Below, one piece after another: positions 1 through 8,076 of a stretch of DNA of 64,000 nucleotides; position 1 is the first letter of the stretch, and each line of letters begins with the position of its first letter. The stretch is from Bradyrhizobium japonicum USDA 6 (GTDB lineage Bacteria; Pseudomonadota; Alphaproteobacteria; Rhizobiales; Xanthobacteraceae). The stretch lies in NCBI RefSeq assembly GCF_000284375.1, contig NC_017249.1, positions 930,001 to 994,000 of the forward strand. The letters run 5' to 3'. Under the pieces are notes generated by a model. It was not told the origin of the DNA. It worked only from the letters and a program-made list of their open reading frames with translations, and made no database searches. A program made the translations under genes and the position numbers.

Positions 1-1259
1 ATGACGTGCGGGACGCTGTGACGCGTGATTGCAAGGTGCTGCGCGAAAGATTGGGGCCTGTCAATGGCATCCTTGTAACGGGCGACATCGCCTATGCGGG
101 CAAGAAGGCCGAATATGATCGCGCTGGAATTTGGCTGGACAAAATCTGCGACATTGTGGGCTGCGAACGGCGGGCCGTTCACATTATTCCAGGAAACCAT
201 GACGTTGACCGATCGCGAATTGATTATGGTGTCGAACGTATGCACCAGGATTTTCGCGTCTGCTCCCCCGATGATGTTGACAAGATACTGACAAAGATTC
301 TCGGGGCCGATCCAAAGGAGCTCAGCACGAGCGGCGTTGCTTTTTTCGAGAAGCTGGCGGCCTACCGTGAATTCTCAAACCGATACGAATCTGACTTTCA
401 GAGCGAACGGCGCCCGGTTTGTATCAAGGAGGTCAAATTTCCGACTGGTCATGTGCTGAGATTTTTCGGGATGACTAGCGTTCAAGTCTGCGACGGGAAC
501 GACACAAAAGGCACAATGATCCTTGGCAGCAGCCAGTACATCTTCAAACCAGAAGATAATGTGGAGTATGTGGTGATGTGCCATCACCCGCTTCATTGGT
601 TCAAGGACGAGGCTGATGCCTTGCCTCGGATCCGTACGCGAGGAAGAGTTCTACTCGCGGGGCACGAGCATCAAGCCCGTTTCCGGAAGATTATGGAAGG
701 CAATGCGGAATATCTCATACTGGATGCTGGCGCGACGACTCCGCCCGGAAACGAGAAGCGTTCGCCCTTTTCTTACAATTGGCTAGAGTTCGGCCTATCC
801 GAAGCGAACGGCAGCTTTTCACTGAATGTTTCGGTGTTCCCCCGCAAATGGATTCACGACAAGGCGGAATTTGACACGGATCGGGAGCGAACCGATGGAG
901 CCGAGTTTGAAAGATTTTCCGTGTCGTGCCGAAACTACTCCAAAATTGCTGAGGCCCCGCCAGCGGAGACCGTTTCCGCAACGCCAGTCGGCGTAAGCGA
1001 AGAGGAGGCTGCAACCATGCCTGACGAAGAGCGGTTTGCAAGACTTCTCTATTTCTTCTGGCGGTACCTCGACTGGCGGCAAAGGTATGCAGTCCTCGCG
1101 AAGGTCGACGTGTTGCCGAAAGGGCTAGAACGACCGATGCCGCAGCTCGTGGAACGAAGTGCGCTTTCGACAGCGCGGGACAGAAATAAGCTTGCTGAAG
1201 TATGGGACGAGGTAATGACGCACGTCCCAGAGGCAGAGCGACAACAAAATCCATTTTGA
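1..1259 (+). CDS. Calcineurin-like metallophosphoesterase, 5' end outside the window; putative effector of a GTPase-centred system
   Basis: The reading frame is open from the first bases, so the true start and the first metal-binding motif (DxH) lie upstream. The remaining motifs of the calcineurin-like phosphoesterase fold are visible in order: GDIAYAG (GDxxxxG), PGNHDVD (GNHD), a CHHP stretch and GHEHQ (GHxH). Together these bind two metal ions and hydrolyse phosphoester bonds; the substrate could be a nucleotide or a nucleic acid and cannot be read from the motifs. After the catalytic domain a linker rich in Glu, Ala and Pro leads to about 75 helical residues starting near MPDEERF. This tail could be an adaptor domain tying the enzyme to the GTPase proteins downstream (inference). 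It is the first visible gene of a five-gene run, with 12 nt to the next start. Its role as effector is inferred from this position and from its being the only obvious hydrolase in the cluster besides the GTPases. Confidence 0.85.
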   Translation, partial: DVRDAVTRDCKVLRERLGPVNGILVTGDIAYAGKKAEYDRAGIWLDKICDIVGCERRAVHIIPGNHDVDRSRIDYGVERMHQDFRVCSPDDVDKILTKILGADPKELSTSGVAFFEKLAAYREFSNRYESDFQSERRPVCIKEVKFPTGHVLRFFGMTSVQVCDGNDTKGTMILGSSQYIFKPEDNVEYVVMCHHPLHWFKDEADALPRIRTRGRVLLAGHEHQARFRKIMEGNAEYLILDAGATTPPGNEKRSPFSYNWLEFGLSEANGSFSLNVSVFPRKWIHDKAEFDTDRERTDGAEFERFSVSCRNYSKIAEAPPAETVSATPVGVSEEEAATMPDEERFARLLYFFWRYLDWRQRYAVLAKVDVLPKGLERPMPQLVERSALSTARDRNKLAEVWDEVMTHVPEAERQQNPF

Positions 1260-1271
1260 CGGAGGTGGAAA

Positions 1272-2359
1272 ATGCTTTCGAAGGTTTTTGAGTGGAGCCG
1301 AATTATACATCCGGCGCCTGAAGATGATTTTGTGACGAAGCGAACGGCCGTTGTTGGCGCTCTAGTAGAGGCGTTCTCTTCGAACGTCGAACGGATGATC
1401 GATTGCGCTTGCATTGCCGCGGTGGGCGTCACAGCACGCTTCACGCAGGAAACGCCGATCATTTCTGAAATCATTGCGGCAATAAAAAGGAACAGCCTGC
1501 GACGCCAGAGGCGTTGAGCGAAAACCATCTGAACGTGTGGTCGTGCTGCGCGCTAGTGGTGGGCGAAATCGCCGAGAGACGGACGAAGAAATGGGGTCGC
1601 TCGGCGAGCTCTGATGCCGTGGTCGCAGTGGCGTTGGCCGCACTTTCGAACAAGCGGCCTCCGACCGAGAAATACCTTCGCGATATGCTAGCCGACCTGA
1701 TGGAGGTATGCAAAGCTGCCGCAAAGAGCTCGGCGGGATATCGGCATAGCCGCTGGACCTTGCCGACCTACATTGAGAAAATCAAAGAGGCCGCGGATGT
1801 CCCGGCCTTCTGGACGGAGGCCAAGGAGCAATTCTCCGGCTTGGCAAATGCAATTGAGGTCAACGAGCAAGTTACGCGCGAGGAGCTTGATACGCTGTGG
1901 TGGGCCTTCAACGGCATATCGACAGGCACCGAAGCTCCGTTCGCTGATGTGACGGCAGGGTTAGTCGCCCTCGACAGCGCCACGGAGCTATCAGAGCTTG
2001 TCTTGATGCCCCCGCTGCCGAATACGCCGTTTTTGCTAAGTCGCATCTTGAAGGTAGGCCGTAAGCCGCAAGACCTTGAAGAGCAGAGCCTTAAGGACCT
2101 GCTGAGCCACTGGGATAAGGCGGCGGCGGAGCGCTATTTGGCGGATCGCGAGAACGCCTCGACACTCATCCTAGGCAACCCTGCGGTGTTCCCGATGTCG
2201 TGGGTTTGCCACCGGCTGGCCGAGGGTACCTCGTTTTTGTCCGATATGAGAAAGGTGACGGGTTGGGACCCCGCCGGTAAAATGCGGCCAGACCGCTTGG
2301 CGTTTCAAGTTTTCCAGGAGCGGGTCGCGCAGCGACTCTACGAAAACACGCTCGAGTGA
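1272..2359 (+). pseudogene. Helical protein of the GTPase-associated system (GASH-like), interrupted by an apparent -1 frameshift
   Basis: The ATG at 1272 follows an excellent GGAGG at 1261-1265. The frame stops at 1515-1517 after 81 codons, but its last codons turn into an Arg-rich tail that looks non-coding. A second frame (stop 2357-2359) could start at TTG 1514, which overlaps the first stop as TTGA. The overlap frame reads sensibly upstream of that TTG, back to a run of five A at 1484-1488. One extra A there, or a -1 slip on AAA, joins the two into a single protein of about 362 residues (AAIK then KEQPATPEALSENH). No catalytic motif is visible and it appears almost all-helical. From its place next to two GTPases and a GAP1-like protein, I suspect it is the helical partner known from such loci; that family name is from memory. 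Options are sequencing error, true inactivation, programmed slippage, or two coupled genes. Confidence 0.6.
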
Positions 2360-2362
2360 CCC

Positions 2363-3372
2363 ATGCGGCTCACCTGTTCAAAGCAAGATTGCACTGTTTC
2401 GGCCACGGGTACGTGCTTGTTGTTAAACAAGCCCCCCGAGACATGTCCGAATGCCAACGTTCTGGATGATAAGGACGAGAAACTAGTTTCGGCCGACGGG
2501 ACCGCGCCTGAGGTGGACGAGGAAGCCGAAGAGGTTGCCCGCACCTTTTTCTCTGGCTTCGAGCTTGGAACGTCTGACGCGGCAGAAATCATGCGTGCCA
2601 AATACGGTACGGTGATTGCTGTGTTGGGTCAGTACGACACTGGAAAGACGTGCTTTCTCGCATCGCTTTATCTGATGACGGCATGTCGAGGTATTGGCAA
2701 TGAGCTTGGCTTCGCGGGAAGCTTAACCTTGAATGGGTTTGAAGCGCGCGCACGGCGGCTACGCGAGTGGAAGGACGGCGCGCTCCCAAAGCAGCTTGTG
2801 GATCACACGGTGCTGGCCGATCCGCGAAAACCAGCCATCGTGCATCTTGGCCTTCGTGAGCGGTCGAGCGATAGGCGCCGGCACGACTTGCTGATCACGG
2901 ATCTCCCGGGTGAGTGGTCGACTGACCTCATTAAGGATTCTGGCGTCGCCGATCGCTTTGCGTTTTTGAAGCGAACTGATGGAATTGTCATCGCGCTCGA
3001 CGGCCCTATGCTCAATGGTTCCGAGCGACATGCGGCTGCACACAATGCAAGGCTACTCATCAGCCGGTTGGCGGATACGCTGAATGTCGATCGTTCGCTT
3101 CCTTTTGTGCTAATGGTCACTAAAGCCGATGAGATTGGGATGGAGGTTCCAGCTATTGTTGCGTCTATCCAAGAACATGCCATTAGAGCTGGCTTTCCTC
3201 AAAAGTGATCCCCGTTGCTGCCATTTCACGGACGCCAGCTCAGATAAAATCCGGCACGGGCGTCATGGACGTTATTGAGTACATCTTGGGAAGGAACGGC
3301 ATCCTGGACGCGCCCAAGCTTGCCCCCGCTGTAGTTGCAGACGGGCGCCACTTTTCGCGAATTCGAGGTTGA
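2363..3372 (+). CDS. P-loop GTPase with N-terminal Cys-rich segment (double-GTPase family candidate), C-terminus frameshifted
   Basis: ATG at 2363 lies 3 nt after the preceding stop. The first 30 residues contain Cys5, Cys10, Cys18 and Cys28, possibly a small zinc ribbon. The GTPase core follows: G1/Walker A GQYDTGKT (residues 89-96), G3 DLPG (180-183) and G4 TKAD (253-256). The open frame ends at TGA 3206-3208 (281 aa), but the alternative frame from GTG 3205 continues for 55 coding-like codons to TGA 3370-3372. Those codons give a typical closing part of a GTPase domain (VIPVAAISRT, then MDVIEYILG). One extra A in the A-run 3201-3204 would restore a 336-residue protein. The truncated form keeps G1-G4 but loses the region where G5 and the final helix should be. 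It probably acts as the nucleotide-dependent switch of the locus, partnered with the next gene. Family assignment is by motif and context only. Confidence 0.7.
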
Positions 3373-3374
3373 GC

Positions 3375-4274
3375 ATGAATGCGAGCCCAATGCCAATTTC
3401 TTCAGTCGTCTTGGTTGGAGGCCCCGATAGCGGAAAGAGCAACTATATTTTCCGGCTGTGGCTTGCAATGAACCAGGGCGACGGAAAGATCGTTTGTGAC
3501 GGGCTGCCTGATCACTTGGACTATCTTCAGGTAGGAAGTCAGTCTTTGCTAAAGGGCGAGTTTGCGCAGCACACCCCGCTTGACGTCGTCAGCGAGAACG
3601 TGATTCCGTTTAAGATCAATAGTGGAAGCGAAGCGTATTCCGGAAAGCTGATTGTTCCTGATTACTTCGGTGAGAGGTGGATGTACATCTTCCGCAAGCG
3701 AGAATGGAGCGAGGAGTGGGAAGATCGAATTTCCCAACCGTGCGGAATTCTGATGTTTGTGCGTGCCAGCTCGGATCAGATTGTCAGTCCGCTCGACTGG
3801 ATTCAATGCGAGCGAATGTGGGGAGTCCCAATCGTTGATGGAACTCAGCAGGAATTGGAAGCGCCGACTCAAGTAGTGATGACGGATTGGTTGCAATTTT
3901 TCGCTGAGGCGTTTGCAGGCCGACGGGGCGGAGGCGAGCGCCCAAAGGTGGCTCTTATCATCGCGGCTTGGGATCGTGTACCCAAAGATCGGCAAGCCGA
4001 AGGTCCAGCCGCTTACTTATCGCAAGAATTTCCGCTGCTTTCGCAGTTTGTCGAATCCAATGACGACCAGTTTGATTTCGCGGCATTTGGCGTCACGGTA
4101 GCAGGTGGAGATTTTGATCATGAACCAGAATTCAAGAAGCAGAGCCTGGATCAGGACAATCCGCTGTCGGGTGGATATGTTATGCACGAATTGAGTGGGG
4201 CCCCCACTATCGCTAAAGATATGACGTTGCCGATTTCTTGGGTCATGGGTTTCGAGGCGGAAAGGCGGAGCTAG
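3375..4274 (+). CDS. Second P-loop GTPase of the system, with non-canonical G4 motif
   Basis: ATG 3375 lies 2 nt after the restored end of the previous GTPase; an in-frame TTG at 3369 would overlap that stop as TTGA. The product is 299 residues. Visible motifs are Walker A GGPDSGKS (residues 15-22), a G3-like DYFGE (96-100) and, where NKxD is expected, AAWD (197-200) followed by RV. The G4 position keeps the Asp that would contact guanine but lacks Asn-Lys. No membrane segment or extra domain is visible. Two adjacent but dissimilar GTPases suggest a heterodimeric switch, as in the double-GTPase families reported from predicted conflict systems (recalled, not searched). The next gene begins 5 nt after the stop, so the two are certainly co-transcribed and probably translationally coupled. 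Confidence 0.72.
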   Translation: MNASPMPISSVVLVGGPDSGKSNYIFRLWLAMNQGDGKIVCDGLPDHLDYLQVGSQSLLKGEFAQHTPLDVVSENVIPFKINSGSEAYSGKLIVPDYFGERWMYIFRKREWSEEWEDRISQPCGILMFVRASSDQIVSPLDWIQCERMWGVPIVDGTQQELEAPTQVVMTDWLQFFAEAFAGRRGGGERPKVALIIAAWDRVPKDRQAEGPAAYLSQEFPLLSQFVESNDDQFDFAAFGVTVAGGDFDHEPEFKKQSLDQDNPLSGGYVMHELSGAPTIAKDMTLPISWVMGFEAERRS

Positions 4275-4279
4275 GAGCC

Positions 4280-7033
4280 GTGTCGCTTCCACAAATCCAT
4301 CAATTGCTGCACGGATACCGCAACGGCCATGAGTTGCTGGCCGGTAGCGTCAAGCTTCCTCCTGGCGACGCTGAGTTGGTTGCCCGTCTAAGTGATTTGT
4401 CCGGCACTCTTCAGAGTGATGTTCGATTCCAGCCGTATGTGACGATTTACCCCCTGCCGTCCGGTACGTACTATGCGATAGCACGAACCTGGCTGGATAA
4501 GGATGCGCCTCGAAGTGGTTGCGTGCTGACGCGAACTGCACTCGTTGCCATGGTTGACTGGCAATTGGGTAGTGTCAGTCTTTCCGACGTATTGAACAGT
4601 CTTTCGCTACCCCGCCGCGATGACCCAAGTTCGATCCAGCGCCCATTAGCGACGGAGACGAGCTTCTTTTCATCTCCTCATATGCTGGGACTTCAGTTTG
4701 AGATAGAGGCTTTCGTAGGGAAGTATTTTGGCGAGGGAATCAAGCCGATCGTTTGGCTGCGCGATGATGATGCAGACGAGATCCTTGGGGCGATTTGCCG
4801 CGTCCTGTGGCCGCGGATTAGAAGACGGTTTGCGGCGTGCACCCTAAGTTTGCAGCCGCGCAATCTGGCAAATGCGCCGTTCGATCTCCTGTTCGCACCG
4901 ACAGCGGTCTATTCACGGTTCTCAAAGATCGCTCGCGAAAATCTTATCGAAAGTTCTAGCGCCGGGAAGTCACGTCGAGCTTCCGAAGAGTGGATGACAG
5001 AGCTCGCTCGATCGATTGCGGGTTCAAAGTCGCTACCCGTTCCCGGCGATTGGCCGGACCTTGATAAGGCATTGAGCTCCGAGCCGACGGCCGTTCGGTG
5101 GCTTTATCTGCTAAACGATCTGCGCGCGCGGACGCAACAATCGCCTACGGCAGCACTTGGCGCAATGGACGTTGTTGAGAGGTTGTGTCCTGATCCCGTA
5201 TCGGAAGTGCATCTCAAGGGCTCAGTTGCTGAATCCGCATTGTTGGCGGCGGATCAAATTGGGGAAGCGCGTGACGCCCTGTCTTTCTTGCAGCTTGTCT
5301 GCGAGAGACTGTCGCATCCTCCGTATTCGGCCATTGGCGATAAGGTTCTAGATGATCTGCGGTTGCGTGTCGGGAAATGGGGATGTTTGTCGCTGGATCA
5401 AGCGCTGGCGAGCTACGAGGAGTTGATGGGACGAACCAGTGCGGCGGACGCTGCGCGGCGTTCGTTTCGGATGGGTTTGATAGATGGCATTAAGTGGCAT
5501 GAGCAGTCCGGGTCGTCTAACCTCATTGCTTTGCATAAGTTTGACAGCGCCGCTGCCGACGTTGTTCCGCTCCACTCTACTATCGGACGCAGCTATCTGC
5601 GCCTTCCGAAAGAGGGAGAGTTTCGGCCCTCCAAGGACCTTGTCCGCTGGCTTCAGAATCGCTCCAGAGATGTTGACTGGCCCGACTGGGCGGCGATGCT
5701 GAGTAGGGTAGAGGATACCTCGGCCGTCGACGACCAGCTTTTTGGCGAGTGTTTTTTGCGGTTGTCCGACAATGACGTCGGAACTTTACTGGATCAATTG
5801 CCAAATTCTCAGGTAGGAGTGTCGCTCGCGCAGGCGATAGAAAAGTATCTTGTTCCGGGGCATTCGTTGTTGGTCCGCCGCTGGGCCTTTGCCTTGGGAG
5901 CGGAGTCCTCGACCGGCAGTCGTCTCGCTGCTTCGACATTTGATCTGTCGTTGTCTGGAATTCTAGAGCTGCTGGATTATGAGCCCGCAAATGGGGCGAT
6001 AAAGCTAGCGGTTCTCGTGCAGTTTTTGGCAAGTATTCCCTACACTGCGCATCTACCGAACTGGTTACGAGAGGCGCTTGACCGAAGACCAAGGATAGTT
6101 GTCGATCTTGCGCAGGCTGCATCGGCCAAGTTCGATGGCGCCGCGCAAGTGCTCTCTCGGATTTTACGTGAGCTGGATATTTTGCCGTTGGAAACAGTGG
6201 GCATATTCCTGCCAGCGATCCGGGATTGGACTACCAGCCCTATACTGGAAGACTTATGCCCGCTCCTCGTTCGCACGATCTTCGTAGGGGCATTGCGCGG
6301 CTCGTGCGACATTAAGGAACTGAAGCAGATCGATCAGGTGCCGAGCCTCGCCAACTGGATATTAGAGGCTGATAGTGCGCGTCTTACGAACCTATTTGGC
6401 GCGGAGCTTGCACGCAGCAGCGAAGTCTATGACCGCGCTTGGCTTGTCGTTGCGGAATCTCCTGATGCTCTCTACCGCTCCCGACGGTTCATATCGGTCG
6501 GAGTGATTGGCCAACTGCTTAGGCAACCTAACGTTAGTTGGTCCCATGAGGTTTCTGGTTCTTGGCGAACCATTCTCGAACGGGCGGAAGTCCTTTGTGA
6601 GCCGCGCTTCTACGTGCGCCATTGCGTCCAGGCATTGGTCTTTTCGTTTGCAAATGGCCGTTTGCCGGTCGGTTCGGTCGTGCGCAGCGCTTTTCCGAGC
6701 GTTTACAAAGCGGTTGCTGAACAGGCCCCTTATGGTGATGAAGCAAACAGTCTTTTGTCCTTTGATTGGGATCGCGCGAAGGGCCTGAGAAGAAATTTGG
6801 TGGACTCCTTTTATCAGTCTAGTTGGGCTGAGGGTGATTTAGCCTTGACGGCTGCTGAGTCTTTTGGGCTAAGAAAGTTATTCCGGCGCGTGTGGCGAAA
6901 ATGGTCTGGGGAGGAATATGTAAGGCGCACGATTGCTGATTTGGGGCGACGAAACGAAGCTCTGGCCATCTCGTGTATGAACGAGCTGATCTCATATTGT
7001 GAAAGGCCGAATTTCTACGAGCCGTGGGATTGA
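4280..7033 (+). CDS. GTPase-associated protein 1 (GAP1)-like large scaffold or sensor
   Basis: A GTG start at 4280 is chosen because GGAG motifs sit just upstream (4266-4269 and 4273-4277) and because it follows the previous stop by 5 nt. An ATG 42 nt earlier would overlap the GTPase gene. The 917-residue product opens with LPQIHQLLHGYRNGHELLAGS. That resembles the conserved start of the GAP1 N-terminal type 1 domain: a Gly-Tyr then Gly-His in a loop, followed by LLAGS. The rest is a long region of mostly helical repeats with no enzyme motif that I can see; a basic, helical C-terminal part ends at Trp-Asp. In the proposed system it would be the platform that senses the trigger and is controlled by the GTPases (inference). 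It is the last gene of the operon; the next 900 bp hold no convincing gene. Confidence 0.72.
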   Translation: MSLPQIHQLLHGYRNGHELLAGSVKLPPGDAELVARLSDLSGTLQSDVRFQPYVTIYPLPSGTYYAIARTWLDKDAPRSGCVLTRTALVAMVDWQLGSVSLSDVLNSLSLPRRDDPSSIQRPLATETSFFSSPHMLGLQFEIEAFVGKYFGEGIKPIVWLRDDDADEILGAICRVLWPRIRRRFAACTLSLQPRNLANAPFDLLFAPTAVYSRFSKIARENLIESSSAGKSRRASEEWMTELARSIAGSKSLPVPGDWPDLDKALSSEPTAVRWLYLLNDLRARTQQSPTAALGAMDVVERLCPDPVSEVHLKGSVAESALLAADQIGEARDALSFLQLVCERLSHPPYSAIGDKVLDDLRLRVGKWGCLSLDQALASYEELMGRTSAADAARRSFRMGLIDGIKWHEQSGSSNLIALHKFDSAAADVVPLHSTIGRSYLRLPKEGEFRPSKDLVRWLQNRSRDVDWPDWAAMLSRVEDTSAVDDQLFGECFLRLSDNDVGTLLDQLPNSQVGVSLAQAIEKYLVPGHSLLVRRWAFALGAESSTGSRLAASTFDLSLSGILELLDYEPANGAIKLAVLVQFLASIPYTAHLPNWLREALDRRPRIVVDLAQAASAKFDGAAQVLSRILRELDILPLETVGIFLPAIRDWTTSPILEDLCPLLVRTIFVGALRGSCDIKELKQIDQVPSLANWILEADSARLTNLFGAELARSSEVYDRAWLVVAESPDALYRSRRFISVGVIGQLLRQPNVSWSHEVSGSWRTILERAEVLCEPRFYVRHCVQALVFSFANGRLPVGSVVRSAFPSVYKAVAEQAPYGDEANSLLSFDWDRAKGLRRNLVDSFYQSSWAEGDLALTAAESFGLRKLFRRVWRKWSGEEYVRRTIADLGRRNEALAISCMNELISYCERPNFYEPWD

Positions 7034-7142
7034 ATTGAAGATCCATTCGAGCTGCTGGGGAAAGTCTGTTTGCCTTACCAATCCTTCGATTGAAGCAGTT
7101 TCATTGCCGCGCGCACTGTTAAGTTTTTAGGGCGGACTGCAG

Positions 7143-7175
7143 TTGCGCGGTCGATCATCGATCGTCCTCGCGCAA
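7143..7175. terminator. Nested hairpin downstream of the GAP1-like gene, candidate terminator
   Basis: Perfect outer arms TTGCGCG (7143-7149) and CGCGCAA (7169-7175) enclose inner arms CGATC (7152-7156) and GATCG (7160-7164) with a three-base loop. It lies about 110 nt after the operon's last stop. No T-tract follows, so termination is uncertain. Confidence 0.35.
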
Positions 7176-7873
7176 GGTCGTTCCCAACGGAACGTCAAGC
7201 TATCCTACTGCTTTCTGGGGCTTGGGTGCGATAGGCGAGACCTACTAAGATCACCGCTGACTACTCGCCTGTGAGTAGCCCAAACCCGAAAACACTAAGG
7301 GAATCGCCGTGTTCGTGGTTGCAGTTCGTGGAGGCGCTTGTGGCAGGGGCTTGAACATCTGCAAAGCGATTGTATGCTCTAATTGCTTCGTTATGTCGGC
7401 TGACTTCCTACTGACACGCTGAATCGTACCCCACCAATCCACCCTCACCACAATTACCTCCATTCCGACTCTTATCGACACATATCGTCTTGCAACCGGC
7501 CTCTTTGAAGGTGGTCTCGGAGACCCTAGTTCCTTCATCCGGGCATGAGCGGCGCCTCACATCAGATGTTAGAGATTCGAGAGATCGAGTTTCTTGCGAA
7601 CTGGCTTGGTTCGGCAGCGCGAGCACAATCGCAGTGTTGAGTGTCGCGTACGAGCGAAGGGAGAGTCGATCGAGCGCCACGGTAAGGGCTCCAACAATGG
7701 GCCACGCGGGATCTCGGAAAACCGGACACTATTATAAGAAAGGCACGCTTGTCGATAAGTACCGTCGGGCGCGTCGTGTAGGCCAAGATTCCGACGGAGG
7801 CTCCGCGCCTGATGTGGGGGCCGCCCTGTCGCAAGAAGCTTGAGCGTCGAGACGACGACAGAAGCTAACGGTC

Positions 7874-7893
7874 TGCTTACCCTGTGCTTACCC
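7874..7893. repeat. Tandem 9-mer TGCTTACCC near the tRNA end
   Basis: TGCTTACCC occurs at 7874-7882 and again at 7885-7893, an 11-bp period. Such short direct repeats beside a tRNA integration site can be arm-type sites for a tyrosine integrase. This is a suggestion only. Confidence 0.3.
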
Positions 7894-7940
7894 AAGCCAG
7901 GTCGGCAATAGCGCGAAACTGCCGAAGTGCTTCATTTTAC

Positions 7941-8017
7941 TGGCGCACCCGACACGATTCGAACGTGTGACCTTTGCCTTCGGAGGGCAACGCTCTATCC
8001 AGCTGAGCTACGGGTGC
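7941..8017 (-). tRNA. tRNA-Arg (anticodon CCG)
   Basis: The minus strand folds as a 77-nt cloverleaf with the 3' CCA encoded. Acceptor arms are GCACCCG and CGGGTGC, with discriminator G. The D-arm begins AGCTC, and the T-arm loop has the TTCGAAT core. The anticodon stem TTGCC/GGCAA closes the loop CTCCGAA, so the anticodon is CCG (plus-strand bases 7981-7983), reading CGG codons. The 5' end is 59 nt after the stop of the PAS-GGDEF gene on the same strand. The 3' end faces the low-GC accessory region, the usual orientation when a genomic island has integrated at a tRNA. Confidence 0.95.
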
Positions 8018-8076
8018 TAGTCGAGGTTCATTTAGCCGATTGGCGGGGGTGGGCAACCGCTTCTCGCCGGCCGTTT

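Larger units (their letters stand above)
7034..7940. other. About 900 bp without a convincing gene between the GTPase locus and tRNA-Arg
   Basis: Several short open frames exist on both strands (for example 7490-7843 plus and 7569-7895 minus). They overlap each other, lack ribosome-binding sites, and encode low-complexity Arg/Ser-rich products, so I do not call them. The stretch contains a nested hairpin at 7143-7175 and a tandem 9-mer at 7874-7893. It may be the decayed edge of a mobile island, because it ends at the 3' side of a tRNA. No integrase is visible. Confidence 0.6.

Noticed and set aside
1484..1490. IS1-like programmed frameshift at A-AAA-AGG
   Set aside because: No transposase features. 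A second and a third homopolymer deficit in the window make a sequencing or assembly error at least as likely, so not called as programmed.
7251..7895. Short open frames on both strands in the gene-poor region
   Set aside because: Mutually overlapping, no ribosome-binding sites, biased composition, no recognisable domain.
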